64,000 nt of DNA from Bacteroidia bacterium (GCA_020849295.1 JADLGN010000005.1:186001-250000); one strand, 5' to 3'; shown: positions 45,506 to 56,708, counted from the first letter of the stretch. The notes: generated by a model from the sequence alone, not told the origin. Made by a program: numbers and translations.

Positions 45506-46735
45506 ATGAGTTTTCAAATAGAAGAATTTAGCAATGGGATACGTCTTGCTTATAAAAAAGCTGCGAATACCCAAATTTCACATATTGGCGTAACATTCAA
45601 TATTGGCAGCCGCGATGAAAATAATCAACAAATTGGGTTAGCTCATATTTTGGAACACATGCTTTTTAAAGGGACAAAAAAACACAACTGGCAGTATATA
45701 ATAAACAGTATAGAAATGGCAGGTGGCGAAATGAATGCTTTTACAACCAAAGAAAAAACTTGCGTTTATGCTTCACTTATTAGCAATAAAACCTCTATGG
45801 CAATAGAACTTTTGGCTGATATTTCTCTCAACTCGGTATTTCCATTAAGTGAACTTGAAAAAGAAAAAAAGGTAATAATTGATGAAATTGATATGTATGC
45901 TGACAATCCTGAAGAAATGATTGTTGACGATTTTTACGAAAATATTTTCATCAATCATCCGCTTGGCACAAATATACTTGGCGAAAGAAAAAAAATATTG
46001 AATTACTCAAGAAATGATATTTTGCAATTTGCTGCAAAACTTAATAAGTTTGGTCAAATTGTAATTTCATATTGCGGACCATTGGAATTTGAAAAAGTAA
46101 GAAGTTTATGTATTAGATATTTTAATATTCAGGTTTTTGAAAAAGAAACACTAATTAGAAATACTCCAATAGCAGTTAATCCATTTAAAATTACAAAAAA
46201 AACAACAAACCATCAATGTCATATAGTAATTGGCAATACTGCTTATCACATGTTTCATAAAAACCGAACTGCATTAATGTTGCTTGCCAATATGCTTGGA
46301 GGTCCTGCACTAAATTCTATTTTAAACATTTCTCTTCGCGAAAAATATGGAATTACCTATGGAGTTGAAGCAGCCTACAATTATTTTTCAGATATAGGCT
46401 TGTTTTATATACAGTGGACATCAGACAAACAAAATCTTGAAAAATCAATAAAAATAGTAAAAACAGAACTAGAAAAATTTACTTTAAAACTAATTTCCGA
46501 AAACAAACTTCAGCAATATAAAACTCAGTTTAAGGGACAACTTATAATGGCAGAAGAAAGTAATCAAGGGCTAATGATTATGATGGGAAGAAGTCTTCTC
46601 GATTACAACGATATAGAAACCATAGAAAGAATATTAAACGAAATTGATGAAATAACGCCTCAAACTATTAAAGAAATAGCAGTTGAAATATTTCAGGAAT
46701 CAAAATTAAGTACAATTATTTATGAGTCTGAATAA
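45506..46735 (+). CDS. M16-family zinc metallopeptidase
   Basis: A 409-aa pitrilysin/processing-peptidase-like protein. The inverted zinc motif HxxEH is in GLAHILEHMLFKGT (residues about 50-63), and the third ligand Glu is in KKVIIDEIDMYADNPEEM. The second half (about 210-409) is the inactive partner domain (LLANMLGGPALNSILNISLREKYG). No signal peptide is visible, so it is either cytoplasmic or exported by an unclear route. It may degrade peptides; the substrate is unknown. It is last of the gcvT unit. Confidence 0.9.
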   Translation: MSFQIEEFSNGIRLAYKKAANTQISHIGVTFNIGSRDENNQQIGLAHILEHMLFKGTKKHNWQYIINSIEMAGGEMNAFTTKEKTCVYASLISNKTSMAIELLADISLNSVFPLSELEKEKKVIIDEIDMYADNPEEMIVDDFYENIFINHPLGTNILGERKKILNYSRNDILQFAAKLNKFGQIVISYCGPLEFEKVRSLCIRYFNIQVFEKETLIRNTPIAVNPFKITKKTTNHQCHIVIGNTAYHMFHKNRTALMLLANMLGGPALNSILNISLREKYGITYGVEAAYNYFSDIGLFYIQWTSDKQNLEKSIKIVKTELEKFTLKLISENKLQQYKTQFKGQLIMAEESNQGLMIMMGRSLLDYNDIETIERILNEIDEITPQTIKEIAVEIFQESKLSTIIYESE

Positions 46736-46921
46736 ATAAAATTTCTATTTAATATTTTTACAAAAATCCATTCTTTTCATTTTTATACTTAATGAAAACG
46801 AAGTTGTTCAAAGTATGTAGTTTGGTATAATTTAAGAGAGAAATAAAAAATAAAACATTTCGTTTTATTAAAAAAAAAATGTTAATTGCATAACTTTTTA
46901 AAAAATAAAAACAAAATTGAT

Positions 46922-47827
46922 ATGAAATATCGTATTATTTTCTTGTTGGTAATAATGTTTGTTATTTCTGATATTTCTTATTCTCAAAGGTGGAGACGTG
47001 AAAGCACACTTGATATGGGAATATTTGCAGGCGGCAGCAACTATAGAGGAGAACTTGTAAATTTTAAATTTTTTGAACCACGAGGAACTCATTTTGCAGC
47101 CGGACTTGTAACAAGATACAATATAGGACAAAGATATACTTTTAAACTTGCAGCAACCAGAGGAAGCCTAAGCGGAGACGATAATTGGTATGCTGACAAA
47201 GAAGAAAACAGACTTAGAAACCTCCATTTTAAAAGCATTTTATGGGATTTTAACGGTGGAGTAGATATTAATCTTAGGCTTTTAGACCGTCGTCAAAAAA
47301 GAGGTTTTGTCCCATATTTTACTACTGGAATTTCAGTTTTTAAATTTAATCCTACTGCACAGTTTTTTTATAATGTAAATAGCCCTCACAACAATGGCAC
47401 TAATGGATATACTACCCTTGCAAGCCGTCATGAAGAATGGGTAAACTTGCAACCACTAAGTACTGAAGGACAAAAAACAGCAGAATATAATGATTTGAAA
47501 AGATATAGTCTTACACAACTTGCTGTTCCGATAGGTTTAGGGGTGAAAACATATATGAATACAAGATGGATGATTACCCTTGAATATGCAGTAAGAAAAA
47601 CATTTACTGACTATATTGACGATGTAAGCGGAAAATATGCAGAAAACTTTTATATAGAAAGTCAGTACGGACCAATAGCATCAGCTATGGCAGACCCGGG
47701 TGACGTTTTGCATGAGGCAGGTACACTAAGAGGAAACCCTAAAAATAAAGATTGGTATTCAATATTTGGAATTAGCCTAACTTATAGAGTAATACAAAAT
47801 AAAGTAAAGTGTTTTCAATTCAGGTAA
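46922..47827 (+). CDS. DUF6089-family outer-membrane protein, copy 1
   Basis: A 301-aa protein starting at ATG 46922 (MKYRIIFLLVIMFVISDISYSQ, signal peptide). The mature part starts DMGIFAGGSNYRGELVNFKF, the family's opening, with later strands VTRYNIGQRYTFKLAATRG, FTTGISVFKFNPTAQF, MITLEYAVRKTFTDYIDDVSG and a final GISLTYRV. It is a small beta barrel of unknown role. In Bacteroidota such genes usually precede uppS and bamA, as here, suggesting a role in outer-membrane assembly. The two copies are about equally long but clearly diverged. Confidence 0.85.
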   Translation: MKYRIIFLLVIMFVISDISYSQRWRRESTLDMGIFAGGSNYRGELVNFKFFEPRGTHFAAGLVTRYNIGQRYTFKLAATRGSLSGDDNWYADKEENRLRNLHFKSILWDFNGGVDINLRLLDRRQKRGFVPYFTTGISVFKFNPTAQFFYNVNSPHNNGTNGYTTLASRHEEWVNLQPLSTEGQKTAEYNDLKRYSLTQLAVPIGLGVKTYMNTRWMITLEYAVRKTFTDYIDDVSGKYAENFYIESQYGPIASAMADPGDVLHEAGTLRGNPKNKDWYSIFGISLTYRVIQNKVKCFQFR

Positions 47828-47927
47828 AATATTTTACAACTATACATTCCTAAAAATTTATATTTTTGCACTTTTAAAGAAAAAAATGCTTGTAACATTA
47901 GTTGCTTTGCACACGTTATTATCTTAA

Positions 47928-48767
47928 ATGTATCCACGACTTACTAAAATATTAATCTTATTTACAATTTTTTTTGTAACTAAAAATAGTACTGCACAAA
48001 AATGGGAAGTTGGCGGTTTGCTTGGTGCATCAAATTACAATGGCGATCTTGCACGTGAAATAGTATTAAAAGAAACTCATCTTGCAGGCGGTATTTATGC
48101 CAGGTATAATATTGGAAAATACTTTTCTATCAAGTCTGCTTTAAGCATAGGAACAATAAGTGGAAATGATAAAAATTTTAAAGAAAACAAATATCGAAAT
48201 TTAAGTTTTAAATCAAACATTACTGAAATTTCATCAAATATGGAATTCAATTTTCGCCCATTTGGTTCACAAGTTCGCACAGAAAATTTTACACCATTCC
48301 TATCATTAGGTATAGCTGGTTTCAGGTTTAATCCAAAAGCAAAATACAATGGAGATATTTTTGAACTCCACAGCTTACACACCGAAGGACAATCTAACAA
48401 AGAAATGTATAAACTATTTCAGCTTGCAGTTCCGTTTGGCTTAGGATTTAAATGGGAAATAAACGACAATCTTATAGTTGGATATGAATTTTTGTACAGA
48501 AAAACTTTCACAGATTATTTAGATGATGTAAGTAAAAGATATCCTGATATGGCAGAGCAGAAAAAAAGTTATGGAAGTGTATCGGCAGCATTGTCAGACA
48601 GATCAGTAGAAGTAGATGGTATTACTCAACCACTAAGCACTCAAAACGATATGAGAGGCGATCCCGGATTGAAAGATTGGTACATGTTTTCATTGTTTTC
48701 ATTCACATATAGATTTACACCAATAGTTTGCTGGCCAAATAAACCACCTGTAATATGGGAATATTAG
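47928..48767 (+). CDS. DUF6089-family outer-membrane protein, copy 2
   Basis: A 279-aa paralogue of the preceding gene with a signal peptide ([24 protein letters not shown]). It shares [22 protein letters not shown] at the start (in parts GASNYNGDL), [33 protein letters not shown] and [16 protein letters not shown]. Its last 13 bases overlap uppS, so translation is probably coupled. TATTTTTG at 47861-47868 could be a -7 box between the two paralogues. Confidence 0.85.
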   Translation: MYPRLTKILILFTIFFVTKNSTAQKWEVGGLLGASNYNGDLAREIVLKETHLAGGIYARYNIGKYFSIKSALSIGTISGNDKNFKENKYRNLSFKSNITEISSNMEFNFRPFGSQVRTENFTPFLSLGIAGFRFNPKAKYNGDIFELHSLHTEGQSNKEMYKLFQLAVPFGLGFKWEINDNLIVGYEFLYRKTFTDYLDDVSKRYPDMAEQKKSYGSVSAALSDRSVEVDGITQPLSTQNDMRGDPGLKDWYMFSLFSFTYRFTPIVCWPNKPPVIWEY

Positions 48768-49498
48768 AAAAAATAGATAATAGTAAACTTCCCATACATA
48801 TAGCAATAATAATGGATGGAAATGGACGATGGGCAAAAAAGCGTGGATTTTTACGAATACTCGGACATGAAAACGGGGTAAAATCAGTAAGAGAATCATG
48901 CGAGGCATGTGCTGAACTTGGTGTAAAATTTCTTACACTTTATGCTTTTAGTACCGAAAATTGGAACCGCCCAAAAGACGAGGTAAATGCATTAATGAAT
49001 TTGCTTGTAAAAACAATAAAAGCTGAAACACCTACATTACTAAAAAATAATATCAGATTGCAAACAATAGGTGATTTTGAAAAATTACCCGAAAATTGCC
49101 AAATAGAATTAAAAAAAATAATAAAAGAAACAGAACACAACAATCGTACAACTTTAGTTCTGGCTTTAAGTTATAGTTCAAAATGGGATATTGTAAACTC
49201 TGTTAAGAAAATTGCAGAAAAAGTAAAAAATAATGAAATTTCATTAGATGATATAAATGATGAAATGATAAATAATTCGCTAACAACAGGACCTTTTCCA
49301 CATCCTGAGTTACTAATAAGAACAAGCGGAGAACTTCGCTTAAGCAATTTTTTACTTTGGGAACTTGCATACAGCGAATTTTATTTTACAGATACACTTT
49401 GGCCTGATTTTAGAAAAAACGACCTTTACAAAGCTATATTAGATTACCAAAACAGAGAAAGAAGATTTGGAAAAACAAGTGAACAAATATCAAATTAA
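48755..49498 (+). CDS. uppS: Isoprenyl transferase (undecaprenyl diphosphate synthase)
   Basis: A 247-aa cis-prenyltransferase making the C55 carrier for peptidoglycan and other surface glycans. Signature motifs: [15 protein letters not shown] (catalytic Asp, diphosphate binding), [25 protein letters not shown], and [23 protein letters not shown], in parts [11 protein letters not shown] and [10 protein letters not shown]. It overlaps the DUF6089 copy-2 gene and the bamA gene on either side, forming a compact envelope operon. Confidence 0.96.
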   Translation: MGILEKIDNSKLPIHIAIIMDGNGRWAKKRGFLRILGHENGVKSVRESCEACAELGVKFLTLYAFSTENWNRPKDEVNALMNLLVKTIKAETPTLLKNNIRLQTIGDFEKLPENCQIELKKIIKETEHNNRTTLVLALSYSSKWDIVNSVKKIAEKVKNNEISLDDINDEMINNSLTTGPFPHPELLIRTSGELRLSNFLLWELAYSEFYFTDTLWPDFRKNDLYKAILDYQNRERRFGKTSEQISN

Positions 49499-52025
49499 TA
49501 TTAAATCGAGTTTTACAACAATCCTTTTGATTGTAGTAAGTATTATAACGTTAAATAATACTGCTTTTTCACAGACAAATGATTCAAACTACATAAATTT
49601 AAATTATTTAAATCCCAACAAATACCAAATCGGCAAAATTACAGTAAGCGGTTCGCAGTATATGGACAAAAACGTAATTGTACTTATTTCGGGCTTATCT
49701 ACTGGACAAATAATAAGCGTACCCGGCGAAGAATTGCGCAAAGCACTTGAAATATTATGGAAACAAGAATTATTTTCTGATGTAAAAATATATTGTACCT
49801 CGTTAAAAGAAAATATAATTGACCTTGAAATTTACCTTAAAGAAAGACCTCGTTTGTCAAAATATTCAATTAGAGGCTTGAGAAAAAGTGAAACAAAAAA
49901 CGTAAAAGATGAAATTGGTTTTGAATCAGACCAGATTATTACTGATAATTTGATTAACAAAACAAGCAATCAAGTAAAAAACTATTTTTATAAAAAAGGA
50001 TTTTTTAATACCAAGGTTTTTATTACAACAGAAGATGACAAGCAAAAAACGGGAAGAAAAATAATGCGAATTTATGTTGACAAGGGAAAACGTGTAAAAT
50101 TATATAATATAAATGTAATAGGTAACGAAAAAGTGAGTGACAGAAAACTGATTTCTGTAATTAAAAAGCCAAAACCTAAGAAAAATAAAATAAACATTTT
50201 TGCATCATCAAAATTTATTGAAGAAACTTATGAAGAAGAAAAACAAAAAATAATATCAAAATATGCTAATTTAGGATATAGAGATGCTATGATAATTGGC
50301 GATTCTATATATAAAATTAAGCCAAACCTGCTCAATATAGATATCTATGTAAAAGAAGGTAAAAGATATTATTTCAGAAATATAACATACAATGGAAATA
50401 CAAAATATACTGATGTAGAACTATCAAAATTACTTGGCATTAAAAAAGGCGAAATATACAATCAATCAAAACTTGACAGTAGATTAAATATGAGTGCTGA
50501 CGGATATGATATTTCGAGTTTATATATGGACGACGGGTATTTGTTTTTCAATATAAATCCAGTAGAAACAAATGTAGAAAATGACTCAATAGACCTTGAA
50601 ATAAGAATATACGAGGGTAAGCAAGCTACAATTAATAAAGTAATTGTATCCGGTAACGACAAAACCAGCGACCATGTAATACTAAGACAACTTAGAACTG
50701 TACCAGGCGATAAATTCAGCCGTGCCAATATTCAGCGGTCAATTAGAGAATTGGCACAATTAAATTATTTTGACCCAGAGAAACTTGGCGTAAATCCAAT
50801 TCCAAATCCACAAAACGGAACTGTTGACATTGAGTATAAAGTAGTAGAAAAACCATCAGACCAAATAGAAGCATCAGGAGGTTGGGGCGGAATGGGTGGT
50901 TTTATTGGTACTGTCGGATTAAGTCTTAATAATTTTTCGACAAAACGAATGTTCAAAAAAGGAGCTTGGGATCCTATCCCGGCAGGTGACGGGCAAAAAG
51001 TATCATTAAGAGTTCAAAGTAACGGACTCGGATATCGCACATATAATTTCTCATTTAACGAACCTTGGCTTGGAGGCAAAAAGCCTAATTCATTCAGTTT
51101 TACAATTTTTCATTCACTTCAAACAAACTTGTATATCGGAGGTTTTACCAAAAAAGACGAACAATATCAATATCTAAGAACAACCGGTGTTATGCTATCT
51201 CTTGGAAAATATTTAAAATGGCCAGATGATTATTTTACCATTAGCAATAGCATAAACTATCAAAGATACAATTTTAAAGATAAAGGATATTTTGGTTTTG
51301 GAGGAGAAACAGGGCTTGGATATTCTAAAGGCTACTCAAACAATATAAATTTACAAACCACTCTTTCGCGAAATTCAACCGACCAGCCAATATTTCCTAT
51401 GGGAGGTTCATCGTTTACTTTAACTACACAATTTACTCCGCCTTATTCATTGATAAATGGAAAAGACTACAGTAAAATATCAATGGAAGATAAATTTCGA
51501 TGGCTTGAATATTATAAATGGAAAATAGAAGCAACATGGTTTCATAAAGTTGTAGGAAAACTTGTGTTAGCTACTTCATTCAAATTTGGATTTCTTAATT
51601 ACTACAACAAAAATGTTGGATACTCACCATTCGAAAGATTTAAACTCGGAGGAACAGGCCTTGTTGGCTGGAATTTGTATGGTTCTGAAGTAATAGCAAT
51701 GCGTGGATACGATCAGTTTACAAAAGGGAGCGGAGCTGTAAACTATGACAAATATACAATTGAGCTAAGATATCCTATAAGTTTAAACCCTTCTGCTACT
51801 GTATATATTCACACTTTTATAGAAGGTGGAAATGCATTTTACTCATTAAAAGATTATAACCCCTTTAAAATATATAGAACAGCCGGAACCGGAGTTAGGT
51901 TCTTTCTGCCAATGTTTGGTTTACTTGGGCTTGATTGCGGCTGGAAATTTGACAATGCCCCATTTAATGAAACTATTTCGCAAAAGAAATTTTTATTCCA
52001 ATTTTTCTTAGGTCCTCAATTTTAA
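49479..52025 (+). CDS. bamA: Outer-membrane assembly factor BamA (Omp85)
   Basis: About 848 aa. It inserts beta-barrel proteins into the outer membrane. The signal peptide ([16 protein letters not shown] ... FSQ) is followed by five POTRA domains (about 45-460; for example [21 protein letters not shown] split here, [21 protein letters not shown]-like [19 protein letters not shown]). The Omp85 barrel follows, with [22 protein letters not shown] near residue 730 and a terminal FQFFLGPQF ending in Phe. No ATG is available: GTG 49479 gives [12 protein letters not shown], while TTG 49467 adds four residues; both lie inside uppS. The ompH/skp genes that often follow are absent here. Confidence 0.95.
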   Translation: MNKYQINIKSSFTTILLIVVSIITLNNTAFSQTNDSNYINLNYLNPNKYQIGKITVSGSQYMDKNVIVLISGLSTGQIISVPGEELRKALEILWKQELFSDVKIYCTSLKENIIDLEIYLKERPRLSKYSIRGLRKSETKNVKDEIGFESDQIITDNLINKTSNQVKNYFYKKGFFNTKVFITTEDDKQKTGRKIMRIYVDKGKRVKLYNINVIGNEKVSDRKLISVIKKPKPKKNKINIFASSKFIEETYEEEKQKIISKYANLGYRDAMIIGDSIYKIKPNLLNIDIYVKEGKRYYFRNITYNGNTKYTDVELSKLLGIKKGEIYNQSKLDSRLNMSADGYDISSLYMDDGYLFFNINPVETNVENDSIDLEIRIYEGKQATINKVIVSGNDKTSDHVILRQLRTVPGDKFSRANIQRSIRELAQLNYFDPEKLGVNPIPNPQNGTVDIEYKVVEKPSDQIEASGGWGGMGGFIGTVGLSLNNFSTKRMFKKGAWDPIPAGDGQKVSLRVQSNGLGYRTYNFSFNEPWLGGKKPNSFSFTIFHSLQTNLYIGGFTKKDEQYQYLRTTGVMLSLGKYLKWPDDYFTISNSINYQRYNFKDKGYFGFGGETGLGYSKGYSNNINLQTTLSRNSTDQPIFPMGGSSFTLTTQFTPPYSLINGKDYSKISMEDKFRWLEYYKWKIEATWFHKVVGKLVLATSFKFGFLNYYNKNVGYSPFERFKLGGTGLVGWNLYGSEVIAMRGYDQFTKGSGAVNYDKYTIELRYPISLNPSATVYIHTFIEGGNAFYSLKDYNPFKIYRTAGTGVRFFLPMFGLLGLDCGWKFDNAPFNETISQKKFLFQFFLGPQF

Positions 52026-52231
52026 TTCAAAATAAGACAAATTTTAAACGCTTTTGAAATAATATTCATATAAAGGAATATAGTTTTTAACAGAATTTTA
52101 TTCTATTAATATTATTGTTTTCTCATTTTTAGAAATTTTACTTTCTGAATTTTAACTATTTAGATTTTTTTCAAAATTTTCATTATTAATAAATGCAAAA
52201 AAATAGCTAACATTGCATATAATAAAAAAAG
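52026..52231. other. Intergenic region bamA to response regulator
   Basis: About 206 very AT-rich bases with no ORF, terminator hairpin or promoter that I can support. Confidence 0.3.
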
Positions 52232-53575
52232 ATGGATAAGTTAAAAGTTTATATCGTAGAAGACGATCCATTATATGGTAAAATTATTCAATACAATTTA
52301 TCATTAAATCCGGATATTGAAGCAAAACTATTTTCAAATGCTAATGATTTTCTAAATAAACTTGAAGAAAATCCTGATTTGATTACACTTGACTATTCAT
52401 TGCCTGATATGACAGGCGAAGAAGTATTAAAAAGAATAAAAAAGTATAATCCAAATATTCCTGTGGTGATAGTTTCGGGGCAAGAAAACCTCAAAACAGC
52501 TATTAAACTATTAAAAGATGGAGCTTATGACTATCTTACAAAAGATGAAGAAACAAAAGACAGAATCTGGAATATTATAAAAAATATCAGAGAAAATCTG
52601 GATTTAAAAGAAGAAATTTCTAATTTGAAAGACCAAATTTCAAAACAGTTTGATCTATCAAAAACAGTTATTGGTATAAGCCCCGTAATGAAAAAAGTAT
52701 ATTCGTTAGTAGAAAAAGCTGTAAACTCATCAATTACAGTTTCACTTACAGGCGAAACAGGTGTAGGGAAAGAGGTAATTGCAAAAGCAATTCATTATAA
52801 TTCAAAACTTAAAAACAAACCTTTTGTAAGTGTAAATATTACTGCTATTCCAAAAGATTTGATAGAATCAGAGCTTTTTGGTCATGAGAAAGGCTCGTTT
52901 ACGGGAGCTATAGCACGCAGAGTAGGCAAATTTGAAGAAGCAGACGGCGGTACTTTATTTTTAGATGAAATTGGCGAAATGGATATAAATATGCAATCGA
53001 AACTATTGCGTGTTTTACAAGAAAAAGAAATTACGAGAGTTGGGGGAAATGGTATTATAAAAATTACATGTCGCATAATAGCCGCTACACACCGCGACCT
53101 TGCCGAAGAAGTTAGGAAAGGTAATTTCAGAGAAGATTTATATTATAGATTGCTTGGCTTACCTATACCCATTCCTCCTTTGAGAATGAGAGGAAATGAT
53201 ATTTTATTACTTGCTAAACATTTTATAAATGAATATTGTAAAGAAAATGATGTAAATAAAATTTCTATTACACCTGAAACAAATCAAAAACTTTTGAAAT
53301 ACGAATGGCCGGGTAATGTAAGAGAATTAAAAGCTGTAATTGAATTAGCATGTGTAATGTGTGAAAATAATTCTATAGTTCCGGATGATATTCAGTTTAG
53401 CAAAAACTACTCTATTGACAGTTTGCTTGCAAAAGAAATGCCTTTGAGAGATTACTCTAATAATATTATCAAACATTACTTATTAAAATACAATGACGAT
53501 GTAATTTTAGTTTCGAAAAAACTTAAAATTGGCAAATCTACTATATACAGGATGTTACAAAAAAAAACAATTTAA
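52232..53575 (+). CDS. Sigma-54-dependent response regulator (NtrC family)
   Basis: A 447-aa transcription activator. The receiver domain (1-120) has the acidic pair EDD, phospho-acceptor Asp54 (ITLDYSLPDM) and Lys in YDYLTKDEE. The AAA+ domain (about 145-385) has Walker A GETGVGKE, the sigma-54 contact loop as GSFTGA in place of the usual GAFTGA, and Walker B GGTLFLDEIGEM. A Fis-type HTH ends the protein (VSKKLKIGKSTIYRMLQ). It should activate promoters of the -24/-12 type on phosphorylation. No histidine kinase is adjacent; a separate Hpt protein gene follows after 22 bases. Confidence 0.94.
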   Translation: MDKLKVYIVEDDPLYGKIIQYNLSLNPDIEAKLFSNANDFLNKLEENPDLITLDYSLPDMTGEEVLKRIKKYNPNIPVVIVSGQENLKTAIKLLKDGAYDYLTKDEETKDRIWNIIKNIRENLDLKEEISNLKDQISKQFDLSKTVIGISPVMKKVYSLVEKAVNSSITVSLTGETGVGKEVIAKAIHYNSKLKNKPFVSVNITAIPKDLIESELFGHEKGSFTGAIARRVGKFEEADGGTLFLDEIGEMDINMQSKLLRVLQEKEITRVGGNGIIKITCRIIAATHRDLAEEVRKGNFREDLYYRLLGLPIPIPPLRMRGNDILLLAKHFINEYCKENDVNKISITPETNQKLLKYEWPGNVRELKAVIELACVMCENNSIVPDDIQFSKNYSIDSLLAKEMPLRDYSNNIIKHYLLKYNDDVILVSKKLKIGKSTIYRMLQKKTI

Positions 53576-53597
53576 TTTCTATATTTAAAAAAAATAA

Positions 53598-53936
53598 ATG
53601 AGTGACAAATTATACAATCTTGAGCAAATTAATTTAATGGCAGAAGGCGACAACGAGTTTGTAAAGTCAATGGTTAATATGTTTATTGAAATTGCACCTG
53701 ATCTCATAGTCAAAATTAAAAATGGATTAGTAAGTGGCAATTATGACGAAATAAAAGCTTCAGCACATAAACTAAAACCTTCTATTGATATGATGGGTAT
53801 TGCAACTTTAAAAAACGAAATAAGGGAGATTGAAAAACTTGCAATTGAAAGAACTGACCAATACACTTTAAACAATAAAATAAAACATTTAGACGATACT
53901 TTAACTCAAGTTATTGCTCAGCTAAAATTACTTTAG
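53598..53936 (+). CDS. Stand-alone Hpt (histidine phosphotransfer) domain protein
   Basis: A 112-aa four-helix phosphorelay protein. His57 lies in ASAHKLKPSIDMMG, matching the Hpt pattern HxLKxS, with downstream helix LKNEIREIEKLAI. The short spacing to the sigma-54 response regulator suggests it relays phosphate from a hybrid kinase elsewhere to that regulator. It overlaps the convergent pdxJ stop by 9 bases. Confidence 0.87.
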   Translation: MSDKLYNLEQINLMAEGDNEFVKSMVNMFIEIAPDLIVKIKNGLVSGNYDEIKASAHKLKPSIDMMGIATLKNEIREIEKLAIERTDQYTLNNKIKHLDDTLTQVIAQLKLL

Positions 53937-54641
53937 CTTATGTTTATACATTTGAATTGTGTTATGAAGTCCAAAATATAAACTGTCGCATATCAGTGCA
54001 TGACCTATTGAAACCTCTTCAAGATTTCTTATGTTTTTATTAAAATAATTTAAGTTATCTAAGTTTAAATCATGACCAGCATTTATTCCTATCCCCAATT
54101 TAGTTGCAGCTTTAGAAGCATTTATGTACGGAGAAATTGCATTTAATTTGTCGTATTCAAAATTATCTGCATACATTTCGGTATAAAGTTCTATACGGTC
54201 AGTTTCTGTTTCTTTGGCACCATATACTTGTTCTTCAATTGGGTCTAAAAAAATCGAAACTCTAATACCTGCTGTTTTTAATTTTCTGATTATTTCTTTA
54301 AGAAATTCTTTATTTTTTAAAGTATCCCAGCCGGCATTACTGGTCAAAGCGTTATCATCATCAGGCACAAGAGTTACCTGAGTAGGTTTAATTTTTAAAA
54401 CCAAATCCATAAAATTTGGATGAGGGTTGCCTTCAATATTAAATTCAGTGTAAACTACATCTTTTAATTTTAAAACATCTTCATATTTTATGTGTCTTTG
54501 GTCGGGTCGTGGATGAACTGTAATTCCATCTGCACCATACGCCTGGCAATCTATTGCCGCCTTTATTACATCGGGCAATTTACCACCTCTTGAATTACGC
54601 AAAGTTGCTATTTTGTTAATATTTACACTCAATTTTGTCAT
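53928..54641 (-). CDS. pdxJ: Pyridoxine 5'-phosphate synthase
   Basis: A 237-aa TIM-barrel enzyme that condenses 1-deoxyxylulose 5-phosphate and 3-amino-2-oxopropyl phosphate to vitamin B6 phosphate. Signature start LSVNINKIATLRNSRGG, then GADGITVHPRPDQRHI (phosphate and His), VTLVPDD and RVSIFLDP, ending GHALICDSLYFGL. It is last of the minus-strand cluster with the M23 peptidase, 21 bases after the helix-hairpin-helix protein gene. Confidence 0.95.
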   Translation of the reverse strand: MTKLSVNINKIATLRNSRGGKLPDVIKAAIDCQAYGADGITVHPRPDQRHIKYEDVLKLKDVVYTEFNIEGNPHPNFMDLVLKIKPTQVTLVPDDDNALTSNAGWDTLKNKEFLKEIIRKLKTAGIRVSIFLDPIEEQVYGAKETETDRIELYTEMYADNFEYDKLNAISPYINASKAATKLGIGINAGHDLNLDNLNYFNKNIRNLEEVSIGHALICDSLYFGLHNTIQMYKHKLK

Positions 54642-54662
54642 AACAAAACTCTCATTGCAAAT

Positions 54663-56708
54663 CTAATTAAATGAATATTGAATTAGTATTGAATGTTCAT
54701 TTATTTTATCAGAATTTATAATTGAATAGCCACTACCAATGCTACTTTTGTTGTAATATTTCAAAATTGAATATTTGTACTGGCACGCATATTTCCCATA
54801 ATTAAGTTTTGCCATTACATAGTATTTAATTCCAGAATTATAAAATGACGGCACAGACCAAGTATATAATAAATCATTTTCAACAGCATAAATTCTTGCA
54901 TTATAATCGTCAATATTAAAAAATGTAATTCTTGAGTTAACAGAAATTGGAAAATTTATAGTTTTAAAACTAATGTCGGCAAACATCAAGTTGCCTTTGT
55001 TTATTACTCCTAAAGGAGATTTATATTTTGCAAATTCAACTCTGAACTTTGCAGTTACGCTTTTAGAAAAAACTTTTTCAGCGTGTATTCTTAAGCTTGA
55101 TTTATCTGCATAATTAAGATTATTATAGTTGCCTTCATCTGAGTTTTCTAACTTTGATTTTTTTCTAAATCTTATATAGATTATACTTTTTTTGTCTGGG
55201 ATATATTTTAATTCTGTAAAAAAATCTTCGCCTTTGGTTTGTCCATCAGTATTATAAGAATAAAATGGAAATTTAAATAAATCTACAAATCCTGAAATCT
55301 GCAATTTTCTTTTAGGAAATAATATTATACCCCAATAAACTCCTTGTTCATTTACTGAGTTTGTATTTTCTGAAAAAGAATTTGAGTGATTCCAGATATA
55401 GTTTTTTGAATAATTTCGATATACAGTTGAAAAATCGGCAAAATTGCCAAAACTGATATTCGCACCGCAAATTATTCCTTTAGATATATTTGACGAAATT
55501 GCTGCTTCGCCATAAAAATTTATGTTTTTATTATAAAAATCCCAATTTACACCAGTTTTAAAAAAAGACTTTTGTGTGTAGTAATTTTTATTATATAAAT
55601 ATTTGCCCTGTTCCTCTTCATATTTATTTTGGGCATAAATAGAGCTTATTCCGAATCTGTAATTATTATTTGAGTATGTAATATTTTGTGCTGCTATAAT
55701 TTCAGAATTTTTATTTTTACCGGATATTTCAACTGAATTTCTGTGATAACCACTTTCGTTAAATGATTTTATTAATATATTTTCTCGTGAGTTGAATATT
55801 GTATCTAATACAACATCATTATTTTTTGCAGAAATCATAAAACACACTTCCGTTTTAGCAAAACTTAATACTATTGCTGTTCCTCTCAAAAAATCTATTT
55901 CATTAAAAGAACTATATTGTCTTATACCCGAATTGCTTTTTTTAATATTTGTAATCATCGCATTTTTACCTGTATTAAAGCCACCAGATATAACAAGCCC
56001 TTGTCCAAAATCTGCTTTATAATCTCCAATAATTAATGTTTTGAGTTTTTTAAAATTATTTAATAGAATAAAAGCCGAGTAAAAATCAAAACCTTGCTTG
56101 TTGCTTCCGCTAAAAAATTCTTCGCCGGCATCTTTTTCGGCGTTAATACCAATAATTAAACTATTTTTATAATTAGATTTAAATTTTATTCTGTTCAATA
56201 TTGGCGAGCCTTTATAGCTATATTTATTACCCGAACTGTCTAAATACAATAAGCTACGAGGATGTGAAATTTTAGTATAAATACATAAATTTTTATTTGA
56301 TTTTATAAAAGCACTTTTAAAATTCAATGATTCATTATTACTACTTATTTCAACAAATGAAATCAATTTGTTTATTGTTTCTATAGTTATTGAATCTACA
56401 CATTGAAGCTCATAATATGATAAAAAATCGCCAAACTCTTTTCGATGATTTAGTATTGATTTTATTTGTTCAAAATTCAGAAAACCTAATTTAAACAGTT
56501 GATAAGGAGAAGCTGTATTGATGTTTATTTTTTGTTTTTTTTCTGAGTTTAAAAATTCATATAGTTCATTAAAATCAACATCCATGTCAGAATTTTCAAT
56601 ATATTTTTCCAAAATTTTCATTTGTTCATCATCAGTTTGTGCTAATATTTGATGAGAAATAAGAATAATTAACAAAACAAATAAATTTTTAAAGCGATTA
56701 TTTTTCAT
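54663..56708 (-). CDS. Secreted helix-hairpin-helix protein with predicted outer-membrane barrel
   Basis: About 681 aa, starting at ATG 56708 (MKNNRFKNLFVLLIILISHQILAQ, signal peptide); a further ATG upstream lies inside the previous gene. A ComEA-like helix-hairpin-helix region follows (about 60-125: KININTASPYQLFKLGFLNF, NHRKEFGDFLSYYEL). The rest (150-681) is long alternating beta structure with aromatic strands ending SILIQYSFN, as in outer-membrane barrels. Helix-hairpin-helix motifs usually contact DNA, so a role in DNA binding or uptake at the surface is possible but unproven. The gene overlaps the preceding PorQ-like gene by 11 bases. Confidence 0.8.
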   Translation of the reverse strand: MKNNRFKNLFVLLIILISHQILAQTDDEQMKILEKYIENSDMDVDFNELYEFLNSEKKQKININTASPYQLFKLGFLNFEQIKSILNHRKEFGDFLSYYELQCVDSITIETINKLISFVEISSNNESLNFKSAFIKSNKNLCIYTKISHPRSLLYLDSSGNKYSYKGSPILNRIKFKSNYKNSLIIGINAEKDAGEEFFSGSNKQGFDFYSAFILLNNFKKLKTLIIGDYKADFGQGLVISGGFNTGKNAMITNIKKSNSGIRQYSSFNEIDFLRGTAIVLSFAKTEVCFMISAKNNDVVLDTIFNSRENILIKSFNESGYHRNSVEISGKNKNSEIIAAQNITYSNNNYRFGISSIYAQNKYEEEQGKYLYNKNYYTQKSFFKTGVNWDFYNKNINFYGEAAISSNISKGIICGANISFGNFADFSTVYRNYSKNYIWNHSNSFSENTNSVNEQGVYWGIILFPKRKLQISGFVDLFKFPFYSYNTDGQTKGEDFFTELKYIPDKKSIIYIRFRKKSKLENSDEGNYNNLNYADKSSLRIHAEKVFSKSVTAKFRVEFAKYKSPLGVINKGNLMFADISFKTINFPISVNSRITFFNIDDYNARIYAVENDLLYTWSVPSFYNSGIKYYVMAKLNYGKYACQYKYSILKYYNKSSIGSGYSIINSDKINEHSILIQYSFN

